This document shows, piece after piece, positions 1 through 6,699 of a stretch of 7,966 bases of DNA (positions within the stretch are counted from its first letter, which is position 1; each line of letters starts with the position of its first letter). Source of the stretch: Bacillota bacterium (GTDB lineage Bacteria; Bacillota; Clostridia; Tissierellales; Sedimentibacteraceae); contig JARBUP010000128.1 of assembly GCA_029239575.1 (NCBI GenBank), positions 1-7,966 on the forward strand. Direction: 5' to 3'. The position numbers and the translations under genes are program-made. The notes below the pieces were generated by a model. The model had not been told where the DNA came from and did no database searches. It worked only from the letters and a program-made list of their open reading frames with translations.

Positions 1-1037
1 CCATTATAAAGGCATGCTACTGCCCTGTTACAGAAAACTTCACAGTTTCCTGGTTCTAAGTTTAAAAGTGTTGTAAATAATTCTTCTGCTTCCGTATATT
101 TTTCTCTGCACATTTTACAAAGTCCAAGTTCATTTAAAGCTTCTTTTTGATTTTCTTCTATTTTCAATACATTTTCAAAATATGTTTCTGCTATTTTATA
201 TTCTCCTAACATTCTATAAGCAAGACCTATAAAAAATAATAAGTTCCACCATCCGTTAAATATTTTTACTAATGGAAGTAGTAATTCTAATCCTTCACCT
301 GGTTGTTCTTTTAACACTAAATTAAATCCATTTTCATAATCAACAAATGGTTTCAAATCTATGAGTTCTTTTCTTATTTCATCTATTCTTAATGGATCGT
401 CATCTAACTCTTGATGTTTAATCCAAAACAATTCTGCTTTTGCATATAGCTGCTTTAACTTATAATAATATCCAAGTTTATAATAAGAAAGGGCAAATCT
501 TTCATCATAATCTAAACATTTTTCATAAAATTCATGTGCTTCTTCTAAGAAAAACTGATTTGATGACTCTGCATTTTTAGCTTTTGCGTCAGAACCCCTT
601 TTTTCAAGTACGGATGCATATATGAAACATGTTTTTTCATCTCTTTTTATATTTATTAATGCTTTTCCGTATATAACACCATCATCATTTTGATTATCCT
701 CAAAGTTATTGATACAAAGCATTATATATGGAACTAAATCAAAATTTAATGCATTAAGCATTTCGTGATAAACATCTAAATATTCAAAATTTTCATCAGT
801 TGCTTGAATACAAATTATTCCGTCAATAATATTGTTTATTGTTACACCGTCATAGTCTTCTTGCTTTTTAATATCCTGTAATAATTTTTCCACTCTAACT
901 GGAACTGGTAATTCTTGTTTTGTTACGTAGACCTTATCTTTAAAATTTATAGAAGCACCTTTTTTTAATGTAATGAAAGATAAGTCTTCTCTTTTTTTCT
1001 CAAAGTATTTATTCATATATTTAGTTTTGTTTATCAT
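1..1037 (-). CDS. TPR-repeat protein, C-terminus outside the window
   Basis: This open frame has 345 complete codons and no stop before the left edge, so the protein is partial at its C-terminus. The start is ATG at 1037, preceded by AAGGAG (1048-1053) ten bases upstream, 17 bases after the stop of the radical SAM gene. The N-terminal 150 residues match no family I recognise. From about residue 165 the protein becomes helical with tetratricopeptide-like units: roughly 165-216, 263-296 (containing GLAYRMLGEYKIAETYFENV), 297-330 (LGLCKMCREKYTEAEELF) and a further unit beginning near 331. The spacing of about 34 residues and the small/large pattern (G/A at position 8, A at 20, P near 32) are those of TPRs. 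There is no signal peptide or membrane segment, so it is probably cytoplasmic. TPR domains usually hold protein partners. The partner is unknown, and the adjacent radical SAM protein is an obvious candidate by inference only. Confidence 0.85.
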   Translation of the reverse strand, partial: MINKTKYMNKYFEKKREDLSFITLKKGASINFKDKVYVTKQELPVPVRVEKLLQDIKKQEDYDGVTINNIIDGIICIQATDENFEYLDVYHEMLNALNFDLVPYIMLCINNFEDNQNDDGVIYGKALINIKRDEKTCFIYASVLEKRGSDAKAKNAESSNQFFLEEAHEFYEKCLDYDERFALSYYKLGYYYKLKQLYAKAELFWIKHQELDDDPLRIDEIRKELIDLKPFVDYENGFNLVLKEQPGEGLELLLPLVKIFNGWWNLLFFIGLAYRMLGEYKIAETYFENVLKIEENQKEALNELGLCKMCREKYTEAEELFTTLLNLEPGNCEVFCNRAVACLYN

Positions 1038-1054
1038 AGTAATTATACTCCTTA

Positions 1055-2752
1055 TCAAATGTTTATTTTGTATGTTCTACATCTATTAAAAATATTAGAT
1101 TTATTTTCATATATAAATATAGTTGCATTACCGCCTATATCAACTAATCTAAAATCATTTAATATTTTATCATCTTTATTTACATTTTTAAAATATTTTT
1201 CTTTAAATTTTTCATCAACTGCCAATGATCTTTTTTGTATTCTAAATTTTTCTTCTGCAATCCTATTTAAATAAGTAGGTATTTCTTCTCTTTGATTATT
1301 GTATACAAAATCATAACGAAGTAAACTTATGAATTCATCCGTGATTTTATCTTTATATACCATATATTTATATATTATTTCATAAAGTTTTTTCCTGCCA
1401 TGGGATATCTTATATAAATCATTTGTTTGCCAGTATTCACTGAACTCTTCATAAAATTCAAAAGGCGATTCTGTAAACATATTTTTTATAATATAATGAA
1501 GTGATTTTTCAAAATATTTTTCATTGTAATATTTATCAACTAATTCTTCTATTTGTTTTAACTTAAGCATTTCTCCAAGTGTTATATATTTAGTACAATA
1601 TGTTTCATATGGGGCAGTTTTTCTGTATTTAATTTTATGCTTTTCTTTATCTTCATATATTTTTGTTCCTTTTAATACTTTTAAAAATCCAAGCTGGATT
1701 TTTTCAACATTTAAAGCATGAATTCCATCAAATGATTTTTTAAAGGATTCATAATTCTCATAAGGCAGTCCAGCTATTAAATCAAGATGCATGTGTATAT
1801 TGTTGTTTTCTTGTATTTTGCTTACTACATTATAAACTTTTTGTATATCCATATGTCTGTTTATTTCACAAAGAGTTTCTTCATTTAATGACTGGATTCC
1901 TATTTCAAACTGAAACATGTTTACAGGCATATTTATTAAATAATTTAAAAATTCTTCATTTATAATGTCCGCTGTTATTTCAAAATGTATGTTCATGTTT
2001 TTTGGATTATTATTTTTAATGAACTCCATTATTTCCATGGACCTTTTATAATTTGCATTAAAAGTTCTGTCTACAAATTTTATTTGCCTTGCATTAGTTT
2101 TTAAAAGTTTTCCTAAATCTTCTTCGACCCTTTTTAAAGAAAAATTCCTCATTGTTTTATCTATTGAAGACATACAAAAGCTACAACTGAAAGGGCAACC
2201 TCTTGATGACTCATAATATATTATTTTTTCTTCAAAGCTATCATCTTCTAAATATGGATATTTAATTATATCAAGGTTTTGAACCGGTTCTATATTTCTG
2301 TTTATAATAATGCTTTCATTTTCTCTATATGATAGCCCATTGACTTTTTTAAACTTAGGTTTTTTAGAATGTATTTGATGCAAGAACTCTTTAAATGGAA
2401 TTTCACCTTCACCAGATATGACATAATCAACATATGTTTCTTCTTCCATAAATTTTTGAACTTCAAATGATACTTCTGGACCACCGCACAATATTTTAAT
2501 GTTTGGCATTGCTTCCTTAAGAATAATGGCTATTTCTTTTATATATTCTATATTCCAAATATAACATGAAAAACAAAATATATCTGCATTTGAATTATAT
2601 AATTCTCCTATTATATAATCCTCTTTTTGATTTATTGTAAACTCTTTTATTTCTATATCAAATCCATCATCTAAAACAAAATTTCTCAAATATCTAACAG
2701 CAAGATTTGCATGAATGAATTTTGAATCTAATGATACAAGTAAAATTTTCAT
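1055..2752 (-). CDS. B12-binding domain radical SAM protein with DUF4080-type C-terminus
   Basis: The protein has 565 residues. Residues 1-130 look like the Rossmann-type cobalamin-binding domain, with KILLVSLDSKFIHANLAVRYL at the N-terminus broken by the usual short loop, FSCYIWN at 61-67 and GGPEVS at 90-95. No DxHxxG motif is visible, so any cobalamin would not be bound through that histidine. The radical SAM core runs from about 178 to 370. Its CxxxCxxC cluster motif is C186, C190, C193 in SRGCPFSCSFC, followed by FVDRTFNAN (227-234), EIGIQSLNEETL (283-294) and DLIAGLPYE (324-332), all typical of B12-radical SAM proteins. The remaining 190 residues correspond to the DUF4080 region of this clostridial family. 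The enzyme should cleave S-adenosylmethionine with a 4Fe-4S cluster; its substrate is unknown. Its ATG overlaps the stop of the preceding gene (ATGA), with AAGGTG six bases upstream, so translation is probably coupled. Confidence 0.93.
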   Translation of the reverse strand: MKILLVSLDSKFIHANLAVRYLRNFVLDDGFDIEIKEFTINQKEDYIIGELYNSNADIFCFSCYIWNIEYIKEIAIILKEAMPNIKILCGGPEVSFEVQKFMEEETYVDYVISGEGEIPFKEFLHQIHSKKPKFKKVNGLSYRENESIIINRNIEPVQNLDIIKYPYLEDDSFEEKIIYYESSRGCPFSCSFCMSSIDKTMRNFSLKRVEEDLGKLLKTNARQIKFVDRTFNANYKRSMEIMEFIKNNNPKNMNIHFEITADIINEEFLNYLINMPVNMFQFEIGIQSLNEETLCEINRHMDIQKVYNVVSKIQENNNIHMHLDLIAGLPYENYESFKKSFDGIHALNVEKIQLGFLKVLKGTKIYEDKEKHKIKYRKTAPYETYCTKYITLGEMLKLKQIEELVDKYYNEKYFEKSLHYIIKNMFTESPFEFYEEFSEYWQTNDLYKISHGRKKLYEIIYKYMVYKDKITDEFISLLRYDFVYNNQREEIPTYLNRIAEEKFRIQKRSLAVDEKFKEKYFKNVNKDDKILNDFRLVDIGGNATIFIYENKSNIFNRCRTYKINI

Positions 2753-3648
2753 ATTTTCACCTTTAGTAAACCTAATTTATTTTTAAGTATGATTTCAGTA
2801 TTACTTCTTTTTAAAATTATACATTTGCCAAGTAAGGGATGAATGAAAGATGAAGATTTTAAAAATTCTTTTAAATCCGGTATATTAGTTATATTTAATT
2901 TTAACTTTTCAGGATTTACAGTTCCTTTTCTTAACTTAAGCAAGTATGAAGCAAAATTATTTAATACTTCTGAATTTTCTTTGTTAGTTGTTTTTGTAAC
3001 AGAATTTTTATTTAAAATATGCTGTAATGATTTATATTTTAATATAATTTCTTCTGTGAAAAAACTTGGTTTTGTTAATAGTTTTATTCTTTCTTTTTCA
3101 AAATCTATAAATTGGCTTTTGTCCATTATGTTTTTTGAATCTACACTTTTTATAAAATCCTTTATAGAAAATGATATTAGTCTTTCTTTTAAATTTGCAT
3201 TTAATAAGTCCGCATCTATTTCTATTATTTCTTCAATTGTTAAATAATCATAAATACAGGATGAAAGTATAATTACATCGAGTATTGATTTTGGATTTAT
3301 TGTAAAAAATGATATTAATTTTAAAGTCTCTTCTAACACTGATTCATATACTGTATTTGCTATAATTAAAGGTAATATTTTATATTCAAGCAATGAATCA
3401 TTGGTATTTGATGATGTTTGGTTATTTATGTAATATTCAATTGTTTCATCATGGCCGTTTTTGTAGTATTTAAATGTATCAACTTCACTTTTATATCTTA
3501 CTAAATCAAAGGCACATCCAATTTTATTTTCATATGGAACTAAGGACTTAACTGATAAAATAAATAATTGAAATTCTATATTAGGTAGTTGTTCTAACAT
3601 GCTATCTTCATAGCAGTAGTTTAATAGGTTGTAAATTTTAGATAGCAT
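2749..3648 (-). CDS. Hypothetical protein, first gene of the radical SAM operon
   Basis: I do not recognise this 299-residue protein. It is rich in Asn, Ile, Lys, Ser and Leu, has no signal peptide or convincing membrane segment, and appears mostly alpha-helical, with hydrophobic helices around 85-135 and a basic, Asn/Ser-rich C-terminal part (about 215-299). It has three or four scattered cysteines and no recognisable metal or nucleotide motif. The ATG at 3648 follows a good AGAGGAG ribosome binding site. Its stop overlaps the start of the radical SAM gene by four bases (ATGA), so the two proteins are probably made together and may act together. A promoter-like sequence lies 33-65 bases upstream and the transglycosylase terminator lies just before that, so this is the first gene of its operon. 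It could be a partner, substrate carrier or scaffold for the radical SAM enzyme; nothing in the sequence decides between these. Confidence 0.85.
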   Translation of the reverse strand: MLSKIYNLLNYCYEDSMLEQLPNIEFQLFILSVKSLVPYENKIGCAFDLVRYKSEVDTFKYYKNGHDETIEYYINNQTSSNTNDSLLEYKILPLIIANTVYESVLEETLKLISFFTINPKSILDVIILSSCIYDYLTIEEIIEIDADLLNANLKERLISFSIKDFIKSVDSKNIMDKSQFIDFEKERIKLLTKPSFFTEEIILKYKSLQHILNKNSVTKTTNKENSEVLNNFASYLLKLRKGTVNPEKLKLNITNIPDLKEFLKSSSFIHPLLGKCIILKRSNTEIILKNKLGLLKVKI

Positions 3649-3680
3649 TTCTCTCCTCTGTTATTTGTAATAAACTATAA

Positions 3681-3713
3681 ATTATATAAATGAAATATAT
3701 ATTATGATGACAA
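3681..3713 (-). promoter_or_regulatory. Possible sigma-A promoter for the radical SAM operon
   Basis: On the minus strand TTGTCA (3708-3713) is followed after 18 bases by TTATAT (3684-3689). A perfect TATAAT overlaps it (3681-3686), but at a spacing of 21, which is too long. The site lies between the upstream terminator and the ribosome binding site of the 299-residue protein, where a promoter is expected. In sequence this AT-rich such matches are common, so the exact hexamers are tentative. Confidence 0.4.
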
Positions 3714-3753
3714 GCCGTAGAGATTTTACTTTTCAGGTCATATTCGTATCTTT

Positions 3754-3796
3754 AATTAAATAAAAATAGAATCCACAGGCTTCTGTTGATTCTATT
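3754..3796 (-). terminator. Intrinsic terminator of the transglycosylase gene
   Basis: The minus strand carries AATAGAATCAACAG, loop AAGC, then CTGTGGATTCTATT (hairpin 3765-3796). This is a 14-base-pair stem with one mismatch. It is followed directly by TTTTTATTTAATTAA (down to 3754). It begins seven bases after the transglycosylase stop codon and separates that gene from the radical SAM operon. The opposite strand has no comparable T-run, so it acts in one direction. Confidence 0.9.
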
Positions 3797-3802
3797 ATAC
3801 AA

Positions 3803-4453
3803 TTAATTTTTATATTTTACAAACTCTTCTTTAAACTCATTTGTATAGTCTAAAATCTGTGCTGAATATTCGCTCATAGCCAAATTTTTATATGGGGATC
3901 TTTTTTCTTTCATATATTCTGATAGACCTTGCTGACCTCTGTTGTATGCTGTTAGAGCTTTATTTATATCTTTTTCATATAAATTATATAAATATGAAAG
4001 CTGAGATATAGTTAGCTTTATATTGTATTTTGGATTAAACAACTTGTCAGGGTTGTGATCATATCCTAAATTTTCTGCAACAATATTTGCTGTACTTTCC
4101 ATTAACTGACCTAAACCTCTTTCACCTGCCTGTCCTACTGCATATTGATCAAAATTGCTTTCTCGTTTCATAAGTCCAAGTAAAACAAATGGATCAATAT
4201 GTGATCTCTTACATTCTTCAAGCATGAAGCTGCAATCTTCATAAGATAAATCTGTAAGGTTTTTGGCATATTCAATTAATTTTTGATCCTTTATATATGT
4301 ATCTTTTAAAATGTAAACAACAGAATCATCTTTAGACAAATTTGTGGATACGGGCATGTCCTTTGCATCGGCAGTAACACTTATATTAAACATCATAAAA
4401 TACGAAACAAAACAAATGGACACTAGTGTTGCTAAATATTTTTCATGTTTCAT
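3803..4453 (-). CDS. Secreted or membrane-anchored lytic transglycosylase, SLT domain
   Basis: Lytic transglycosylases of the Slt family cleave the MurNAc-GlcNAc bond of peptidoglycan and leave 1,6-anhydroMurNAc. The chosen product has 216 residues. Residues 1-6 are charged, 7-25 form a hydrophobic segment, and an AxA-type site (A28-D29-A30) could serve signal peptidase, so the enzyme acts outside the membrane. The SLT domain covers about 80-205: MKRESNFD with catalytic Glu98, GERGLGQLM (110-118, usual form GAxGLMQLMP), AYNRG (169-173) and a closing YSAQILDY. The Ala-to-Glu and Met-to-Gly changes in the second motif are departures from the common form, but the catalytic Glu is intact. An ATG at 4468 would add five residues. 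I reject it because the Shine-Dalgarno lies downstream of it (4460-4465) and points to 4453. The gene stands alone with its own promoter and terminator. No cell-wall binding repeats are present. Confidence 0.92.
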   Translation of the reverse strand: MKHEKYLATLVSICFVSYFMMFNISVTADAKDMPVSTNLSKDDSVVYILKDTYIKDQKLIEYAKNLTDLSYEDCSFMLEECKRSHIDPFVLLGLMKRESNFDQYAVGQAGERGLGQLMESTANIVAENLGYDHNPDKLFNPKYNIKLTISQLSYLYNLYEKDINKALTAYNRGQQGLSEYMKEKRSPYKNLAMSEYSAQILDYTNEFKEEFVKYKN

Positions 4454-4457
4454 TTTC

Positions 4458-4465
4458 ATCACCTT
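4458..4465 (-). promoter_or_regulatory. Ribosome binding site that decides the transglycosylase start
   Basis: AAGGTGAT on the minus strand matches the anti-Shine-Dalgarno tail (the GGTGAT part of AAGGAGGTGATC). AAGGTG ends six bases before the ATG at 4453. The in-frame ATG at 4459 overlaps the site and the ATG at 4468 lies upstream of it, so 4453 is the best start. Confidence 0.7.
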
Positions 4466-4572
4466 CATTTAAATAATATAATTTAATTTTAATATTAAAT
4501 TAGTAACAATCATTATATTAATATTAACAATCTAATTAGAATTCACTAATATGAATGCTTGTTTATATTTAA

Positions 4573-4601
4573 ATTATATTTTTTATTTGATTTTAGGTCA
4601 A
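4573..4601 (-). promoter_or_regulatory. Sigma-A-type promoter of the transglycosylase gene
   Basis: On the minus strand TTGACC (4596-4601) and a perfect TATAAT (4573-4578) are separated by exactly 17 bases, close to the vegetative consensus. Transcription would begin near 4566, giving a leader of about 110 bases before the ATG at 4453. The site lies downstream of the argS terminator, which fits an independent transcription unit. Confidence 0.7.
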
Positions 4602-4738
4602 TGATGAAAGATTAGAAGTATTGATGCATTTTGTCTTGTTTTGACTAATTTGATATTTTAAGCATCTAAATATAAAAAAAACTGATTATTTTTGTGTTGT
4701 TTGTCATGTTATATTTCAATTAAGTTATAACTAAATTA

Positions 4739-4777
4739 AATAAAAAAACAAACAAACTCAAGTTGGAACTTGAGTTT
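4739..4777 (-). terminator. Intrinsic terminator of the argS transcript
   Basis: The minus strand has AAACTCAAGT, loop TCCA, ACTTGAGTTT: a perfect ten-base-pair stem (4754-4777 overall, or 11 pairs if drawn with a two-base loop). It is followed by GTTTGTTTTTTTATTT. The T-run is on the minus side, so it ends transcription coming from argS. It is about 120 bases after the argS stop, because the palindromic repeat lies in between. Confidence 0.88.
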
Positions 4778-4798
4778 AGACTATGACAAACCCTTATG

Positions 4799-4871
4799 TG
4801 TAATTCTAAACGCAGTGAAGAATCTATTATTCATTGAAATAAAAGATCCTTCACTATCGCTCAGGATGACA
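4799..4871. repeat. Degenerate palindromic dispersed repeat (REP/MITE-like)
   Basis: Two arms of about 27-28 bases, 4799-4825 and 4844-4871, are imperfect inverted copies around an 18-base centre. One arm, read on the minus strand from 4871, begins TGTCATCCTGAGCGATAG and continues GTGAAGGATCT. The other arm, read on the plus strand, has AACGCAGTGAAGAATCT at its inner end. The pattern GTCAT-CTGAGCG-GAAG-ATCT resembles a short palindromic repeat that I remember as dispersed between genes in many bacterial genomes; the copy number in this genome is not visible here. It is more GC-rich than its surroundings. It lies between the argS stop and terminator and so should be transcribed as a long hairpin. 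Confidence 0.75.
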
Positions 4872-4898
4872 TACTTAAATTAATAACTTATGATAAAA

Positions 4899-6605
4899 TT
4901 ACATTTTTTCAGGTGCTTCCATACCAAGAAGTTCTATACCAGCTTTTAAAACTGAATTTACTACTTTTGTAAGTAACAATCTTGCTTTTTTAACTTCAAC
5001 ATCTTCTACTATAATAGGACATTCATGATAGAATCTGTTAAATTCTTGTGCCAAGCTCACTATATATCTTGTTACAAAAAATGGTTCATACTTTTCATGT
5101 GCATCTAAAACTGCTTGTTTGAAACCTTCTATTTTTCTGATTACATTAAATGATTCTTTGTCTGTTAATACTGAAAAATCTACATCAGCGTCTATTTCCA
5201 CATCTGCTTTTCTTAACAAACTACAAGTTCTTGCATATGTATATTGAACATATGGTCCTGTTTCACCTTCAAAGCTTAAAGTTTTATCCCATGAGAACAT
5301 ATAATCTTTTATACGGTTATTAAATAGTTCTTGGAATATAACTGCGCCAATACCTACTTGTTTTGCAACTAACTCTTTATTTTCAAGATTTGTATTTCTT
5401 TCATTTATAATTTCAGTTGTTTTTTCAATTGCTTTTTTAAGAACATCTTCTAAGAATACTACTCTACCTTTACGAGTTGAAAGAGTACCGTCTTCAAGAC
5501 TTACTGTACCAAACATTACGTGAACACAGTCATAAGCCCATTCATGACCCATTAAATCAATTATTTTTCTCCATTGATCAAAGTGAAGCTTTTGAGGTGC
5601 ACCAACAACATATATATTTTTGTAAAAATCATATGTTTTCTTTCTGTACATAGCAGCAGCTATATCACGAGTTACATACAGAGTTGATCCATCGCTTTTT
5701 TGTATTACAGCATCTGTAAATCCGTGATCTTGAAGTTCTACTACTTTAGCTCCTTCAGAATCTTTTAATAAGCACTTATCTTCTAATTCAGCAATTATTT
5801 CAGGCATTTTGTCCGAATAAAAACTTTCACCAGCATATGAATCGAATTTTATACCGAACATGTCATAAACACGGTTGAATTCTTTTAAGCTTACTTCCCT
5901 AAACCATGACCAAAGTCTCTGAGCTTCTTCATCGCCGTTTTCTAATTCTTTAAACCAATATCTTGCTTCATCCTTATATTCAGGATGTTGTTCCATTTCA
6001 GCGTTATATTTAATATATAATTTTAAAAGTTCAGGAATTGGATTTTTTTCAATAGCATCAACTATTTCAGGTGTTCCCCACTTTTTGTACGCTGAAATTA
6101 GCATACCAAATTGTGTTCCGTAATCTCCTAAATGGTTTATTGAAACTGTGTTGTAACCCAAATATGTATAAATTTTATGTATTGAATTTCCTATTAAAGT
6201 TGAACGAATATGTCCTATGTGAAATGGCTTAGCTATATTTGGAGAAGAAAATTCTACAATAACAGTTTTTCCTTGTCCTACATTAGTGCTTCCGCATTTT
6301 TCTTTTTCTTGAAATGCTTGTTTCAATATTTTTTCTGCAAAATGTTTTTTATCTACAAAAAAGTTAACATATGGTCCAGCAGATTCGATTTTTTCAAACT
6401 CTTCTAAATTACCTATTTTTTGAACAATATCTGCTGCTATCATAGCAGGAGATTTTTTGTATTTTTTTGCAAATTTAAAACATGGAACTGCATAATCGCC
6501 CATATCTTGATTTGGTGGTATTTCAATCATTTGAAGAGCTTCATCTAAAGTTATTTCATTATCAACTTGAATAAAAAGCTCTGCAACTTTTTCTTTAAAG
6601 TCCAT
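4899..6605 (-). CDS. argS: Arginyl-tRNA synthetase
   Basis: This enzyme charges tRNA-Arg with arginine in the cytoplasm using ATP, an essential step of translation. The 568-residue product matches the usual bacterial length of 550-590. Residues 1-90 are the ArgRS-specific N-terminal domain that contacts the tRNA D-loop. The class I catalytic core holds SSPNIAKPFHIGH, with HIGH at 129-132, followed by LGDYGTQFG. The KMSKS position is occupied by LSTRKG (375-380), the degenerate form common in ArgRS and so not a defect. The helical DALR anticodon-binding domain starts near TGPYVQYTYAR (about residue 449) and ends with the conserved C-terminal GMEAPEKM. An ATG at 6617 is in frame, but it overlaps the front of the Shine-Dalgarno GGAGG; the ATG at 6605, five bases after GGAGG, is the likely start. 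The gene follows the GNAT gene by 94 bases and ends in a terminator at 4739-4777. Confidence 0.97.
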   Translation of the reverse strand: MDFKEKVAELFIQVDNEITLDEALQMIEIPPNQDMGDYAVPCFKFAKKYKKSPAMIAADIVQKIGNLEEFEKIESAGPYVNFFVDKKHFAEKILKQAFQEKEKCGSTNVGQGKTVIVEFSSPNIAKPFHIGHIRSTLIGNSIHKIYTYLGYNTVSINHLGDYGTQFGMLISAYKKWGTPEIVDAIEKNPIPELLKLYIKYNAEMEQHPEYKDEARYWFKELENGDEEAQRLWSWFREVSLKEFNRVYDMFGIKFDSYAGESFYSDKMPEIIAELEDKCLLKDSEGAKVVELQDHGFTDAVIQKSDGSTLYVTRDIAAAMYRKKTYDFYKNIYVVGAPQKLHFDQWRKIIDLMGHEWAYDCVHVMFGTVSLEDGTLSTRKGRVVFLEDVLKKAIEKTTEIINERNTNLENKELVAKQVGIGAVIFQELFNNRIKDYMFSWDKTLSFEGETGPYVQYTYARTCSLLRKADVEIDADVDFSVLTDKESFNVIRKIEGFKQAVLDAHEKYEPFFVTRYIVSLAQEFNRFYHECPIIVEDVEVKKARLLLTKVVNSVLKAGIELLGMEAPEKM

Positions 6606-6610
6606 TGTAT

Positions 6611-6615
6611 CCTCC
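6611..6615 (-). promoter_or_regulatory. Ribosome binding site that decides the argS start
   Basis: GGAGG on the minus strand ends five bases before the ATG at 6605. The alternative in-frame ATG at 6617 touches the 5' side of this site (ATGGAGG) and has no Shine-Dalgarno of its own in the AT-only sequence before it. Confidence 0.75.
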
Positions 6616-6636
6616 ATTTATATTATAAATTAGTAA

Positions 6637-6676
6637 TTATTAATCATTAATTATTCTTATTAAATATTAATTATTC
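6637..6676. repeat. Two tandem copies of a 20-base AT-rich unit upstream of argS
   Basis: On the minus strand GAATAATTAATATTTAATAA (6657-6676) is followed directly by GAATAATTAATGATTAATAA (6637-6656), 18 of 20 bases identical. It lies in the 94-base gap between the GNAT gene and argS. Both units are themselves built of AATAATTAAT-like pieces, so simple-sequence slippage could explain them. No function is evident. Confidence 0.6.
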
Positions 6677-6699
6677 ATGATATATTATCACAGCATTTT

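Larger units (their letters stand above)
4454..4898. other. 445-base intergenic region between argS and the transglycosylase gene
   Basis: In the direction of transcription this stretch holds the argS 3' untranslated region with a palindromic repeat (4799-4871), the argS terminator (4739-4777), about 135 bases (4602-4738) in which I see no gene or defined element, a sigma-A-like promoter (4573-4601), and an AT-rich leader to the transglycosylase. The leader contains short AT-only near-palindromes such as the one around 4480-4500, which are expected by chance at this base composition. No open frame with a ribosome binding site is visible on either strand. Confidence 0.75.

Noticed and set aside
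2749..3648. Faint ADP-ribosylglycohydrolase-like look of the helical 299-residue protein
   Set aside because: None of the paired aspartate metal-binding motifs of that family are present; the impression rests only on general helical composition.
3649..3753. Cobalamin riboswitch upstream of the B12-radical SAM operon
   Set aside because: Only about 105 bases separate the upstream terminator from the start codon. A B12 riboswitch is longer, and no B12-box-like sequence is visible.
4625..4667. Long-range GATGC/GCATC inverted repeat that might be a structured RNA
   Set aside because: Only five bases pair across a loop of more than 30 AT-rich bases, and there is no promoter or terminator framing it, so it is not distinguishable from chance.
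5465..5485. Missing KMSKS motif in ArgRS as a possible defect
   Set aside because: Many bacterial ArgRS enzymes lack canonical KMSKS. The LSTRKG form seen here is a normal variant of the family.
6622..6650. Sigma-A promoter directly before argS (TATAAT at 6622-6627)
   Set aside because: No usable -35 lies 16-18 bases upstream. The start of transcription would also fall only a few bases before the ribosome binding site. In such AT-rich sequence TATAAT is expected by chance.
6606..6699. T-box or other tRNA-sensing leader upstream of argS
   Set aside because: The gap is only 94 bases of nearly pure AT sequence, with no T-box consensus, no antiterminator stem and no terminator. It is too short for a T-box.
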